Positions 38,844-50,853 of a stretch of 64,000 bases of DNA are shown here, in pieces (the stretch's first letter is position 1; the number at the start of each line of letters is the position of its first letter). The DNA is from CAVZOY01 sp963777095. GTDB taxonomy: Bacteria > Actinomycetota > Actinomycetes > Mycobacteriales > Geodermatophilaceae. The DNA is taken from positions 310,001 through 374,000 of the forward strand of contig CAVZOY010000006.1 in NCBI GenBank assembly GCA_963777095.1, given 5' to 3'. Under the pieces are notes generated by a model. That model had not been told where the DNA came from. It made no database searches and worked only from the letters and a program-made list of their open reading frames with translations. The position numbers and the translations under genes are program-made.

Positions 38844-40261
38844 TCACTGTGAGGTACCTCCGGTGCCGGCGACCACGCCGCCGATCGCCGTCAGCGTCGG
38901 CCCGGGATCGAGGTAATCGGAGTGACCGGTCCCGAACGGGACCGGGAGTTCCGTCGGCCCCGTAGAGCGGCCCCGAGGGGCTCGGACCGAACCAGCCGGA
39001 CCAGCTGATCGGATCGGCCGCCGACCCGGCCTCGTAGACCTCGGCCACCTCGAGGGAGTGCGCGACGTCGCCGGTTCCCGGGCTGCCGAGCAGGACGAGG
39101 GCGTCCGCGGCCAGCCGTCCCGGGGCGTCGGCGGCCTCGTCCAGGACGACGGTGCCGTAGGAGTGGGCCACGACCGTCGTGCGGACGTCGCCGTCGCCGC
39201 CCGCGACCCGGGCCGCGGCCATGCCGTCGAGGGCGGCGTCCAGGACCGGCCCGGCCTGCGTGGCCCGCCGTCGCAGGAGGATGCCGGCCGCCCGCGGCGG
39301 CCGGTAGCCGAGCCAGGCCACGCCGGCCACCGACGGGGCTCCCGCAGCCTGCGCGGCACCGACCGCACGGGCGACGGCGGCGGTCACCGCGTCGAGGTCG
39401 TCGTCCGGTGTCGTGGCGATGCCGGGGACGAGCACGGCCAGCGCGTCGGCGGTGTCGGCGTCGCCGAGGCCGAGCGCCACCCGCTCCCCCGCCTCGTCGA
39501 ACAGGTGCAGCTGCACGGTCCCCCCGGCTGCCTCGTGGGCGCCCATCACCGCCGCCACGGCGCGGGCAGTCGGTGACGGAGCGGATCGGCGCAACGCACG
39601 GACGAGCAGCAGCCGGTTGGCCCGGTCGCGGGCCGAGGCGGGCAGGCCGTCCAGGGCGCCGGCCAGCGGCCGGGCGTTGCTGCAGGAACGCGGCCTGCGC
39701 CAGCACGGGAAGCCCGGCCCACCAGACCGCCACCTCGCCCGGATCCCCCGCCGGGGGAACCGGCACCGGAACGGGCACCAGCCGGGCAGCGAGGGCAGGA
39801 AAACCCGTCGGCCCCGAGGCGCCCGCGACGCCGAGCCCGTCGAGCGCAGCGACGGCGGCCTCCAGGGCCGCGCTCGCGCATGCCGCGTGCTCGAGAGCAT
39901 CCCTGCCCAGCGCCTCCGCGGCGTCGGCGCTGACCGCCGCGACGAGCAGTGCGGCCCGCGCCTGGTCCGCGGCCGTTCCGGTGTGGACGGCCAGCTGCCG
40001 GCAGCCGGCGAGCGAGTCTTCCAACCCACGGGCGACGGCCGCGCAGACGGCAGAGAGGACGAGGACCGAGCCTGCGGCGGCTCCGCCCGCCCGGCCGGAC
40101 CATGCTCCGCCGGCTCCCAGCTGCCGGCCGATCTCCTCGACCCGCGCCTGCCAGAGCGGCAGACGGTCGGCCACTCCTGCCAGGACGGAGACGCCGGAGC
40201 GGATCCCGTCGGCGTCCCAGCGTGCGATCGCGGCGAGGGAACCGGGATCGGGCGACGTCAT
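38844..40261 (-). pseudogene. DUF1023 alpha/beta hydrolase with ESX-like N-terminus, two frame breaks
   Basis: The corrected protein is ~471 residues. The N-terminal ~190 residues are Ala-rich helices of the type seen in ESX-associated proteins; the C-terminal half is a DUF1023 alpha/beta hydrolase with the nucleophile elbow VVAHSYGTVVLDEAA. Frame breaks near 39672-39674 (GGG; corrected FLQQRRPLAGALDGLPA) and 38958-38961 (CCCC; corrected SGPLYGPTELPVPFGTGHSDYL) are each repaired by removing one base. The start overlaps the stop of the small ESX-like gene upstream (ATGA), so the two are coupled. Probably exported or cell-surface; substrate unknown. Confidence 0.78.
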
Positions 40262-40569
40262 GCGGGGCGCCGCGGCGACGGGACCATGCCTCCGGCCAGG
40301 GTGGCATCCGTCTCGCGGTAGGAGACGGTCGCCGACGCGAGCGTGGCCGCGACGGCGCCGGCCCGGGCCGCCACGACGTCAGCGAGGGCTCCCCAGGCGA
40401 GGGCGATCGCTCCCGCCCGCCAGCCCGCGTCGCCGCCGAGGGCCTCGCGCAGCCGGCCGGCGATGGAGCGGCAGATCCGCGCGTCGTCGCCCAGTTCGGC
40501 GGCGAGCGACGAGAGCTGGGCCGCGAGCCCACCGACCTCGTCCAGGTGGACGGTGATGCCAGGCTCCAT
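40258..40569 (-). CDS. small ESX/EspC-like helical protein
   Basis: A 103-residue Ala-rich, two-helix protein of the EspC/WXG100-like type: LDEVGGLAAQLSSLAAELG, a turn around GGDAGWRAGAIALAWG, and a C-terminal helix with SYRETDATLAG, which contains the YxxxD/E type VII secretion signal. The ATG at 40569 has GGAGG ten bases upstream. It is immediately before and coupled to the DUF1023 hydrolase, consistent with a secreted partner pair. No ESX core genes are in the window. Confidence 0.7.
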   Translation of the reverse strand: MEPGITVHLDEVGGLAAQLSSLAAELGDDARICRSIAGRLREALGGDAGWRAGAIALAWGALADVVAARAGAVAATLASATVSYRETDATLAGGMVPSPRRPA

Positions 40570-40691
40570 CCGCGGCCTCCGTCGTCCGTGCGGTCCTCGA
40601 TCGGGACCGGAGGCGGGCGACGCTAGGCAGCGGTGCGGACGACGCGTGCGCCGTCGTCCACAGCGGGCGACGGCGTCCACAGAAGGCACGA

Positions 40692-40726
40692 GATCCTCCG
40701 GCCGGACGACGTCCGGCCGGAGGATC
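40692..40726 (-). terminator. strong hairpin terminator after hppA
   Basis: Perfect 16-base arms (40692-40707 and 40711-40726) around a GAC loop, 19 bases beyond the hppA stop. It separates hppA from the ESX-like pair downstream on the same strand. No T-tract. Confidence 0.85.
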
Positions 40727-40744
40727 CCGGGTGTGCGAGTGCGA

Positions 40745-43003
<2,259 letters not shown>

Positions 43004-43112
43004 GTAGTTCCTCCAAGCGTTCGCGGACCGCCGGGAGCCAAGGGTTGCTCGCGCTCCGGCGGAGGGTGGCCAGACGCCTGGATCTGTCTCGCCCGGCGCT
43101 GGACGTCGCCGC

Positions 43113-43118
43113 AGTGTA
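43113..43118 (-). promoter_or_regulatory. possible -10 box for hppA
   Basis: TACACT on the minus strand, 110 bases before the hppA ATG, the best TANNNT match in the divergent hppA-helicase intergenic region. No clear -35. Confidence 0.3.
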
Positions 43119-43232
43119 GGTGAGATCACACGCCTTCCAGCCGCTGCCACGGTGCGTCCTCGGCCACAGTCCTGCCCGCTGGACCACCTACGGCCCTCCC
43201 GGATGTCCCTCCCAGGTGTGAGAGTGGATGCC

Positions 43233-45641
43233 GTGACCACGCTCCATCCGGTCCGCACCGCTCCCGGGGTCGCGGACCACTCTTCCCCGGATGGACTGCT
43301 CCCGGGAGCCGAGCTGCTGGCGGACCTGCTCGCCGGCACGCCGCTCGACGAGCAGCCCGTCACGCACGTCCACCACGTCCCCGTGCGCGAGAGCCGCACC
43401 CTCGCCTGGCCCGGCTGGGTGCCGCCCGAGCTGCGGTCCCGACTGGTCGAGCACGGTGTCGCACGGCCCTGGCAGCACCAGGTCGAGGCCGCCGAACTGG
43501 CCCACGCGGGCCGGTCGGTCGTGGTGGCCACCGGCACCGCGTCGGGCAAGTCGCTGGCCTACCAGCTCCCCGCGCTCGCCCGGCTCGCCGACGACCCGCG
43601 CGCCACCGTGCTGTACCTCGCGCCGACCAAGGCGCTGGCGCGCGACCAGCTCACCGCGGTGTCAGCGCTGGCCGATCCGTCGGTGCGCCCGGCCGCCTAC
43701 GACGGCGACACCCCGCTGGAGGAGCGGGAGTGGGTGCGGCGGCACAGCCGGTGGATCGTGACGAACCCGGACATGGTCCACCGCGGGATCCTGCCGGTGC
43801 ACCAGAAGTGGTCCAGCACGCTGCGCCGGCTGGCCTACGTGGTCGTGGACGAGTGCCACGCCTACCGCGGCGTCTTCGGCTCGCACGTGGGTCACGTGCT
43901 TCGCCGGCTGCGACGCATCTGCCGCCGCTACGGCGCCGAGCCGGTGTTCCTGCTCGCTTCGGCCACCGTCGCCGACCCGGCGGCAGCCGCCTCCCGGCTG
44001 GTGGGCCTGCCCGTCACCGCCGTCACCGACGACGGATCACCGCGCCCCGGCGCCAGCTTCGCGCTGTGGGAGCCGCCGCTGACCGAGCGCACCGGCGAGC
44101 ACGGCGCACCCCTGCGGCGGTCGGCTGCCTCCGACGCCGCGGGCCTGCTGGCCGACCTCGTCGAGCGCGGGGCCCGCACGCTGGCGTTCGTCCGGTCCCG
44201 GCGCAGCGCCGAGTCGGTCGCCGAGCAGGCCAGACGGCTGTTGCACGAGCGCGGCCGGTCCGACCTGGTGCGCCGCGTGGACTCCTACCGCGGCGGCTAC
44301 CTGCCGGAGGAGCGTCGCGAGCTCGAGCAGGCGCTGTCGAGCGGGGCACTGCTGGGCGTGGCCACCACCAACGCGCTGGAACTCGGCATCGACATCGCCG
44401 GCCTCGATGCCGTCGTCCTCGCCGGCTATCCCGGCACTCTGGCCTCGCTGTGGCAGCAGGCCGGCCGCGCGGGGCGGGCCCAGCGCGAGTCGCTGGTCGT
44501 CTTCGTCGCGCGCGACGATCCGCTGGACCACTTCCTCGCCCACCACCCGCGGGCGGTCTTCGGCCGGCCGGTTGAGGCCACCGTCACCGACCCGACCAAC
44601 CCCTACGTGCTCGGCCCGCAGCTCTGCTGCGCCGCCGCGGAGCTACCGCTCACGACCGAGGACCTTCCGGAGTTCGGCGGTCCGGCCGCCGAGGCACGAC
44701 TGTTCGAACTGGTCGCCGAGGGACTGATCCGCAAGCGTCCCGGCGGCTGGTACTGGGCCGGGCGGGGCAGGCCGGACGTCGACATCCGCGGCTCCGGCGG
44801 CGAGCCGGTCTCGATCATCGAGGCAGGCACCGGCCGGCTGCTCGGCACCGTGGACGGCGGCGCCGCGCACGCCACCGTGCACGAGGGCGCCCTCTACGTG
44901 CACCGCGGCGAGACGTACGTGGTCGACGAGTTCGACGTGGAGGACGCCATCGCCGCCGTCCACGCCGACAGCCCCGAGTGGACGACCGTCGCCCGTGACG
45001 TCACCGACCTGTCGATCGTCGCGACCGAGCGCAGCCGGCGGCTGGGCACGGTCACCGCGCACACCGGCATCGTCGACGTGACCAACCAGGTCGTGGCCTA
45101 CCAGCGGCGGCGGCTCGGCACCGGGGAGGTGCTGGCGGAGTTCCCGCTCGACCTGCCGGCGCGGCAGCTGCGCACCCGCGCGGTGTGGCTGACCCTCGAC
45201 GCGACCGCCGTGAGGCGGGCGGAGCTCGACGACCTCAGCCTGCCGGGCTCGCTGCACGCGGCCGAGCACGCCGCGATCGGCATCCTCCCGCTGCTCGCGA
45301 CGTGCGACCGGTGGGACCTCGGCGGGCTGTCGACGGCCCTCCACCCGGATACGGACACCGCGACGATCTTCGTCTACGACGGCCATCCGGGCGGCGCCGG
45401 CTTCAGCGAGCGGGGCTTCGCCGCCCTGCGGGAGTGGCTGCAGGACACCCGCGCGACGGTCGACAGCTGCGAGTGCGAGAACGGCTGCCCCTCGTGCGTG
45501 CAGTCGCCCAAGTGCGGCAACGGCAACGACCCGCTGGACAAGGCCGGCGCGGTGCGGGTGCTCGACGTGGTCCTCGACGAGCTCGCCGCCGCCCCGACCG
45601 AGATCGAGGTGGCGGAGACCGAGGAGGACCTCGTCTTCTAG
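43233..45641 (+). CDS. DEAD/DEAH-box helicase with DUF1998 zinc domain (Hrq1/SftH type)
   Basis: A superfamily 2 DNA helicase of 802 residues, related to yeast Hrq1, Bacillus MrfA and mycobacterial SftH. Motif I ATGTASGKSLAYQLP (~97), Ia LAPTKALARDQL, II VVDECHAYRG, III LASATVADP, V TTNALELGIDIAGLD, VI QQAGRAGRAQR are all present; the C-terminus has the four-Cys DUF1998 cluster CECENGCPSCVQSPKCG. A DNA repair role is likely. The family is normally next to the tad secretion genes; here they are 10 kb away. The GTG at 43233 is preferred, with 43203 or 43152 possible. Confidence 0.9.
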   Translation: MTTLHPVRTAPGVADHSSPDGLLPGAELLADLLAGTPLDEQPVTHVHHVPVRESRTLAWPGWVPPELRSRLVEHGVARPWQHQVEAAELAHAGRSVVVATGTASGKSLAYQLPALARLADDPRATVLYLAPTKALARDQLTAVSALADPSVRPAAYDGDTPLEEREWVRRHSRWIVTNPDMVHRGILPVHQKWSSTLRRLAYVVVDECHAYRGVFGSHVGHVLRRLRRICRRYGAEPVFLLASATVADPAAAASRLVGLPVTAVTDDGSPRPGASFALWEPPLTERTGEHGAPLRRSAASDAAGLLADLVERGARTLAFVRSRRSAESVAEQARRLLHERGRSDLVRRVDSYRGGYLPEERRELEQALSSGALLGVATTNALELGIDIAGLDAVVLAGYPGTLASLWQQAGRAGRAQRESLVVFVARDDPLDHFLAHHPRAVFGRPVEATVTDPTNPYVLGPQLCCAAAELPLTTEDLPEFGGPAAEARLFELVAEGLIRKRPGGWYWAGRGRPDVDIRGSGGEPVSIIEAGTGRLLGTVDGGAAHATVHEGALYVHRGETYVVDEFDVEDAIAAVHADSPEWTTVARDVTDLSIVATERSRRLGTVTAHTGIVDVTNQVVAYQRRRLGTGEVLAEFPLDLPARQLRTRAVWLTLDATAVRRAELDDLSLPGSLHAAEHAAIGILPLLATCDRWDLGGLSTALHPDTDTATIFVYDGHPGGAGFSERGFAALREWLQDTRATVDSCECENGCPSCVQSPKCGNGNDPLDKAGAVRVLDVVLDELAAAPTEIEVAETEEDLVF

Positions 45642-45657
45642 AGCGGCTTCTAGAGCG
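45635..45657. repeat. 11-bp tandem direct repeat over two convergent stop codons
   Basis: CTTCTAGAGCG occurs at 45635-45645 and 45647-45657. The first copy holds the helicase stop (TAG), the second the aldehyde dehydrogenase stop read on the other strand. Confidence 0.7.
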
Positions 45658-47092
45658 CGATCCCGGTCAGGACCAGGACGGTCTCCTCGGTGAGGTCCTC
45701 CATCGCCGAGCGGACCCCCTCGCGGCCGGAGCCCGACTCCTTCACGCCGCCGTAGGGCATCTGGTCGGCGCGGTAGGACGGGACGTCGCCGACGACGATC
45801 CCGCCGACCTCGAGTTCGCGCGCCGCGCGGAAGGCGACCTGCAGGTCGTGCGTGAAGACGCCCGCCTGCAGGCCGTAGCGCGACGCGTTCACCGCGGCGA
45901 AGGCCTGGTCGAGGCCGTCGACCGGCACGACGGCGAGGACGGGACCGAAGACCTCCTCCTCCCAGACGCGACTGCCGGCGGCGACGTCGGTCAGGACCGT
46001 GGGCGCGTAGGTGGCGCCGTCCCGGAGTCCGCCGGTGCACAGGACCGCACCGGCGCGCACTGCGTCGTCCACCCATTCGGCGACGCGGCCGGCGGCGGCC
46101 TCGTCGACCAGCGGGCCGACGTCGGTCTTCTCGTCGCGCGGATCCCCGACGGCGAGCGCCGAGACCCGGTCCAGCAGCCGCGGCAGGAAGCGGTCGTACA
46201 CCGTGCGGTCGACCAGCACGCGCTGCACGGAGATGCACGACTGGCCGGCCTGGTAGGTGCCGAAGACGGCGATCCGCTCGGCGGCGCGGTCGAGGTCGGC
46301 GTCCGACGACCAGTCGGCGCAGACCACGGCCGCGGCGTTGCCGCCCAGCTCGAGGACGACGTGCTTGCGGGGCACCGCGTCGCGGATGGACCAGCCGACC
46401 GGCCCCGAGCCGGTGAACGAGACGACCGGCAGCCGCGGATCGACGACCAGCGCCGGCATCCGATCGTTGGGCACCGGCAGCACCGACCACGAGCCCGCGG
46501 GCAGCGCGGTCTCCGCGAGCAGCTCGCCGAGCAGCAGCGACGACAGCGGGGTCGACGGCGCCGGCTTGATCACGACCGGCGCGCCGACCGCGAGGCTCGG
46601 CGCGACCTTGTGGGCGACCAGGTTGAGCGGGAAGTTGAAGGGCGCGATGGCCAGCACCGGCCCCCGAGGCCGCCGACGGACGACGGCCAGCCGGCCCTCC
46701 CCCGCCGCGTCGGTGTCAAGCCGCTGCACGTCGCCCGACCAACGACGCGCCTCCTCGGCCGCCCAGCGGAACGTCGAGACGGCGCGGGCCACCTCGCCGC
46801 GCGCCCACTTCAGCGGCTTGCCGTTCTCCGCGACCAGGAGCAGGGCCACCTCCTCGGCCCGGTCGGCCAGCCGCGCCGACACGTGCGCCAGCGCCGAGGC
46901 CCGGACATGCGCCGGAGTGGCGGCCAGCTCTGCCCGCGCACCGTGGGCGGCGGCGACGGCCTCCTCGACCTGCGCGTCGGTGGGCAGCGAGACGGTGGCG
47001 ACGATGCGCCCGTCCCACGGGTGCACGACGTCGAGGGTGCCCTCACCCCGCGCGCGGCGTCCCGCGATCCAGAACTCCCGGACGTCGCTCAT
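45650..47092 (-). CDS. NAD(P)-dependent aldehyde dehydrogenase
   Basis: A 480-residue aldehyde dehydrogenase: cofactor segment IAPFNFPLNLVAHK, GSGPVGWSI, general-base Glu in LELGGNAA (~240), catalytic Cys in GQSCISVQR (~275), and EEVFGPVLAVVP. Such enzymes oxidise semialdehydes and lactaldehyde. Next to gabT and an agmatinase/guanidinobutyrase, succinate-semialdehyde is a plausible substrate, but this is inference. ATG at 47092 has GAGAGG nearby; a longer in-frame region to 47560 lacks similarity. It lies downstream of the PucR gene on the same strand. Confidence 0.88.
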   Translation of the reverse strand: MSDVREFWIAGRRARGEGTLDVVHPWDGRIVATVSLPTDAQVEEAVAAAHGARAELAATPAHVRASALAHVSARLADRAEEVALLLVAENGKPLKWARGEVARAVSTFRWAAEEARRWSGDVQRLDTDAAGEGRLAVVRRRPRGPVLAIAPFNFPLNLVAHKVAPSLAVGAPVVIKPAPSTPLSSLLLGELLAETALPAGSWSVLPVPNDRMPALVVDPRLPVVSFTGSGPVGWSIRDAVPRKHVVLELGGNAAAVVCADWSSDADLDRAAERIAVFGTYQAGQSCISVQRVLVDRTVYDRFLPRLLDRVSALAVGDPRDEKTDVGPLVDEAAAGRVAEWVDDAVRAGAVLCTGGLRDGATYAPTVLTDVAAGSRVWEEEVFGPVLAVVPVDGLDQAFAAVNASRYGLQAGVFTHDLQVAFRAARELEVGGIVVGDVPSYRADQMPYGGVKESGSGREGVRSAMEDLTEETVLVLTGIAL

Positions 47093-47204
47093 GTGGTGAC
47101 CTCTCCCTCTCGACGGCGGGCCGACGCTAGGGGAGCGCGGGGGCCGCCCACCGTGCCACTGTGGCGCACGTCCGGGCGGGCACCCACCAGGATGGACAGC
47201 GACG

Positions 47205-48659
47205 TCAGAGACGCTGCAGGGCGAACCAGAGGTCCATGCGGGCCTGGGGGGAGGCGAGCGGTCTGCCCAGCAGTTCCTCCACCCGTGCCAGCCGGTGGCG
47301 AAGGGTGTGGCGGTGCACGCCCAGCTCCGCCGCGGCCGGCTGCAGCTGCCCGTGGTGCGCGAGCCACGTGCGCAGGGAGTCGAGCAGATCCTCGTCGGCC
47401 CGCAGGGGTGCCAGCAGCTCCTGAGCCCAGGTACGCGCGGCGGCCTCGTCGACCAGGGTCGGCACACCGCCGGCCAGCACGTCGGCGAAGGCGACGACGT
47501 CCGTCGGTCCGCTCGCCGCGGCGCGGGCCGCCCGCGCCTCGGCGACGCCACGGGGCACATCCGCCCGTCCGACCGGCCGGGACACCCCGACCGGGCCCGG
47601 TCCGGGCAGCGTCCGGCTCACCTCGTCGGCCAGGCCGATCGGCGCGAGGACGACGACGTCCGGTCCGTCGGCGGTCGCCAGGGCACCGGTCGGCACGGCG
47701 GGCTCTCCGGCGCGATCGCCGTGTCCGACCACGACGACCAGCTCGTCCCCCGCGTCCGGAAGGTCGGCGCCGACGACGGCCAGGAGTACCTCCGCGGCCT
47801 CGGTGCGCCCGGAGACGAGCAGGTCGGCGGCGGCACGGAGAACCCGGCGGCGTTCGGAACCGGCCGCGTCGGAGCGCTGCAGCGCGAGGGACAGCAGGGA
47901 GACCGAGGCGGCGACCGCACCACGGACGGGCCTCCCCGCGCCTGCGGCGTGCCCGACCGCGAGGTAGCCGAGCGGCGCCCCCGCGACACCGAGCGGATGC
48001 ACGACCAGCGAGCCGTCGGACGACGAGATGCTGGAGGCGCCGCGCAGGCCCTGCGGGGCGAGGCGCGCCACCTCGCCGGCGACGAGGTGCGCCCCGTCGG
48101 CGGGTGGGTGGCCGGCGGAGTGCGTCACGACACCCCGGGCGTCGGTCACCAGCACCCAGCCGCCGGCCAGTCGCGCGAGCTCGCGGACGACGCCGTCCGG
48201 ACCGTCCGCGTGCAGCGCGGCCCGGGTCAACCGGCGGTGTGCGTCGAGGGAGCGGGTGATGTCCTCCCGTTCCGCCAGGGCCACCAGGTCGGCGACGGCA
48301 CGGGTGACGGCGATGAACGGCGTCGGCGGCGGGACGTCGATCAGCGGCAACCCGACGCGCTCGGCGGCCGTCACCAGCGCCGGCGGCATGGCGTCGTGAC
48401 GGACGCCGGTGCCCAGACCGAGCGCCACGACCCCGCGTCGGTGCAGCCGCTCGACGTAGTCGTCGACCGCCTTCTCGTCGTCGCCCGCGAGCTCCAGTCC
48501 CGTCGTGAGCAGCAGCTCGCCGCCCTCCAGGTAGGGCGTCGGGTCGGGCAGCTCGCTGACCGCGACCCACCGCACGCGTCGCTCGCGGTCGAGCGGCCCG
48601 GCGACGTGCCGCAGGTCGAGGCCGCGCCGGGCGAGCAGGGCACCGAGGGTGGTCTCCAC
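47205..48659 (-). CDS. PucR family transcriptional regulator
   Basis: A 484-residue regulator with an N-terminal purine-catabolism-type sensing domain (LARRGLDLRHVAG, GGELLLTTGLEL, HDAMPPALVTAAERVGLPLIDVP) and a C-terminal PucR helix-turn-helix LAHHGQLQPAAAELGVHRHTLRHRLARVEELLG. PucR proteins activate nitrogen or aromatic catabolic genes in response to pathway metabolites. It is divergent from gabT (128-base intergenic region) and upstream of the aldehyde dehydrogenase, so it probably controls both. Start GTG at 48659 by family alignment; there is no convincing ribosome site. Confidence 0.87.
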   Translation of the reverse strand: METTLGALLARRGLDLRHVAGPLDRERRVRWVAVSELPDPTPYLEGGELLLTTGLELAGDDEKAVDDYVERLHRRGVVALGLGTGVRHDAMPPALVTAAERVGLPLIDVPPPTPFIAVTRAVADLVALAEREDITRSLDAHRRLTRAALHADGPDGVVRELARLAGGWVLVTDARGVVTHSAGHPPADGAHLVAGEVARLAPQGLRGASSISSSDGSLVVHPLGVAGAPLGYLAVGHAAGAGRPVRGAVAASVSLLSLALQRSDAAGSERRRVLRAAADLLVSGRTEAAEVLLAVVGADLPDAGDELVVVVGHGDRAGEPAVPTGALATADGPDVVVLAPIGLADEVSRTLPGPGPVGVSRPVGRADVPRGVAEARAARAAASGPTDVVAFADVLAGGVPTLVDEAAARTWAQELLAPLRADEDLLDSLRTWLAHHGQLQPAAAELGVHRHTLRHRLARVEELLGRPLASPQARMDLWFALQRL

Positions 48660-48787
48660 GGCCCCATGATCACCGGTCGGCTGCCACTCTGGACAATGCC
48701 GCGGTCCGAACTCACCCGTCCGGCACGCCGCGACAGGCCGCTCCGGGCCGCAGACTCGGACGTCCACGCTCTACGAGGAGGCGCGCG

Positions 48788-50152
48788 TTGACCGCTACCG
48801 CACCGTCCGTCGACCAGTCCGTCAACGGCGTCCCGCAGCACCGTCGCCTGGTGACGGCCGTGCCCGGCCCCCGATCGCTCGAACTGCTCGCCCGCCGCGA
48901 GGCCGCGGTGGCGCGTGGCGTCGGCGTCATGCTGCCGACGTTCGTGGAGCGGGCCGGCGGCGCGGTGCTCGTCGACGTGGACGGCAATCACCTCGTCGAC
49001 CTGGGCTCCGGCATCGCCGTGACGGGCGTGGGCCACGGCTCCCCCCGGGTGGTGGCCGCGGTGGCCGAGCAGGCCGCCGCCTTCACCCACACCTGCTTCA
49101 TGGTCTCGCCGTACGAGGGCTACGTCGCCGTCGCCGAGGCGCTCGACCGGCTCACGCCCGGCGACCACGAGAAGCGCTCGATCCTGCTGACCTCCGGCGC
49201 GGAGGGGGTGGAGAACGCGGTGAAGATCGCCCGCTCGTACACGCGCCGGTCCGCCGTCGTCGTCTTCGAGCACGGCTACCACGGCCGCACCAACCTCACG
49301 ATGGCGCTGACCGCCAAGAACATGCCGTACAAGCACGGCTTCGGCCCGTTCGCACCCGAGGTCTACCGGGCGCCGCTGTCCTACCCGTTCCGCGACGGCG
49401 GGCTGGCCGGCGAGCAGGCCGCCGCCCGCGCCATCGACGTCATCGAGAAGCAGGTGGGCGCCGAGAACGTCGCGGCCGTCGTGATCGAGCCCATCCAGGG
49501 CGAGGGCGGCTTCATCGTGCCCGCGCCCGGCTTCCTGTCCGCGCTGTGCGCGTGGTCGCGCGCCAACGGCGCGGTCTTCGTCGCCGACGAGGTGCAGACC
49601 GGCTTCGCTCGCACCGGCGCGATGTTCGCCTCCGAGCACGAGGACGTCGTCCCCGACCTGATCGTCACGGCCAAGGGCATCGCCGGGGGCCTGCCGCTCG
49701 CAGCGGTGACCGGCCGCGCCGAGATCATGGACGCGCCGCACGTCGGCGGGCTCGGGGGCACCTACGGCGGCAATCCGGTGGCCGCCGCCGCGGCGCTGGC
49801 CACCATCGCCACCATCGAGGAGGACGGCCTGGTCGCCCGCGCCGCCGCCCTCGGCGAGACGATCACCGCCCGTCTGCGAGCGTTGCAGGAGCGGCAGCCC
49901 GCGATCGGCGACGTCCGCGGGCGCGGTGCGATGATCGCGATCGAGCTCGTGCGGCCCAGCACGATCGAGCCGGACCCGGTCGCCACGGCGGCCGTCGCCC
50001 GCGCCTGCCACGAGCAGGGCGTCGTCGTCCTCACCTGCGGCACCTACGGCAACGTGCTGCGGCTCCTCCCGCCGTTCGTCATCGGCGAGGAGCTGCTCGC
50101 CGACGCCCTGGACGTGCTCACCGGCGCACTGCTGTCGGTCGGCTCCGCGTGA
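48788..50152 (+). CDS. gabT: 4-aminobutyrate aminotransferase
   Basis: Class III PLP aminotransferase of 454 residues, probably converting GABA and 2-oxoglutarate to succinate semialdehyde and glutamate. Landmarks are GSGIAVTGVGHGSPRVVAAV, LTSGAEGVENAVKIARSYT, FEHGYHGRTNLTMALT, EPIQGEGGFIVP, ADEVQTGFARTG and the PLP lysine in TAKGIAGGLPLAAV, closest to actinobacterial GabT. TTG start at 48788, supported by GAGGAGG upstream. The stop overlaps the next SDR start (GTGA). Confidence 0.88.
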   Translation: MTATAPSVDQSVNGVPQHRRLVTAVPGPRSLELLARREAAVARGVGVMLPTFVERAGGAVLVDVDGNHLVDLGSGIAVTGVGHGSPRVVAAVAEQAAAFTHTCFMVSPYEGYVAVAEALDRLTPGDHEKRSILLTSGAEGVENAVKIARSYTRRSAVVVFEHGYHGRTNLTMALTAKNMPYKHGFGPFAPEVYRAPLSYPFRDGGLAGEQAAARAIDVIEKQVGAENVAAVVIEPIQGEGGFIVPAPGFLSALCAWSRANGAVFVADEVQTGFARTGAMFASEHEDVVPDLIVTAKGIAGGLPLAAVTGRAEIMDAPHVGGLGGTYGGNPVAAAAALATIATIEEDGLVARAAALGETITARLRALQERQPAIGDVRGRGAMIAIELVRPSTIEPDPVATAAVARACHEQGVVVLTCGTYGNVLRLLPPFVIGEELLADALDVLTGALLSVGSA

Positions 50153-50853
50153 CGGCTGCCCCAGGGCCGGTCGCCGTCGTCACCGGCGCCGCCAGCGGCC
50201 TGGGGGCCGCGATCGCGGAGGCGCTGCGCACGGGCGGACGACGGGTCGCCGGCCTCGACCTGCGCCCGAGCGCGGGCGTGGACCTGGCGATCGAGGTTGA
50301 CGTGACCGATGCCGACGCCGTGACCGCTGCCGTCGCCCGCGTCGAGACGGATCTGGGGCCGGTCGAGGCACTCGTGACGGCCGCGGGCATCTACGAGATG
50401 GCGCCGGTGCACGAGATCGACGACGCGCGCTGGGAGCGGATGCTCCGCGTCAACGTGTCCGGCACCGCCACCGTCCTCGCCGCGGTGCTGCCGCGGATAG
50501 TGCAGCGCGGGCGCGGTGCGGTGGTGACCATCAGCTCGGATCTCGGCGTCGGCGGCAGCCAGGGCGATGCCCACTACGCCACCACGAAGGGCGCCATCGT
50601 GGGCCTCACCCGGGCGCTGGCCACCGAGGTCGCCGGCACAGGCGTGAGCGTCAACAGCGTGGCGCCGGGCGCCGCGGACACCCCGATGCTGGAGGCCGCG
50701 TCGCCGTGGCGGGCGGCCGACTTCCTCGACACCCTGCCGGTGCGCCGGCTCGTGCGGCCCGACGAGATCGCCGCGGCCGCGGTGTTCCTGCTCGACGCCG
50801 GGCCGGCGATCAGCGGGCAGGTCATCTCCCCCAACGCCGGAGCGACGATCTGA
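50149..50853 (+). CDS. short-chain dehydrogenase/reductase (intact catalytic site)
   Basis: A 234-residue classical SDR: cofactor motif VTGAASGLGAAIAEAL (TGxxxGxG), acidic residue in LDLRPS suggesting NAD preference, catalytic Ser in TISSDLG, and the YxxxK pair in HYATTKGAIVGLTRALA. Substrate unknown. GTG at 50149 overlaps gabT, and its stop overlaps the next, degenerate SDR by one base, so the three genes are translationally linked. Confidence 0.87.
   Translation: MTAAPGPVAVVTGAASGLGAAIAEALRTGGRRVAGLDLRPSAGVDLAIEVDVTDADAVTAAVARVETDLGPVEALVTAAGIYEMAPVHEIDDARWERMLRVNVSGTATVLAAVLPRIVQRGRGAVVTISSDLGVGGSQGDAHYATTKGAIVGLTRALATEVAGTGVSVNSVAPGAADTPMLEAASPWRAADFLDTLPVRRLVRPDEIAAAAVFLLDAGPAISGQVISPNAGATI

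Noticed and set aside
35103..38852. A 1249-codon plus-strand frame opposite topA
   Set aside because: Antisense shadow. The sequence is low-complexity Val/Leu/Gly/Arg/Asp and the topA motifs on the minus strand are definite.
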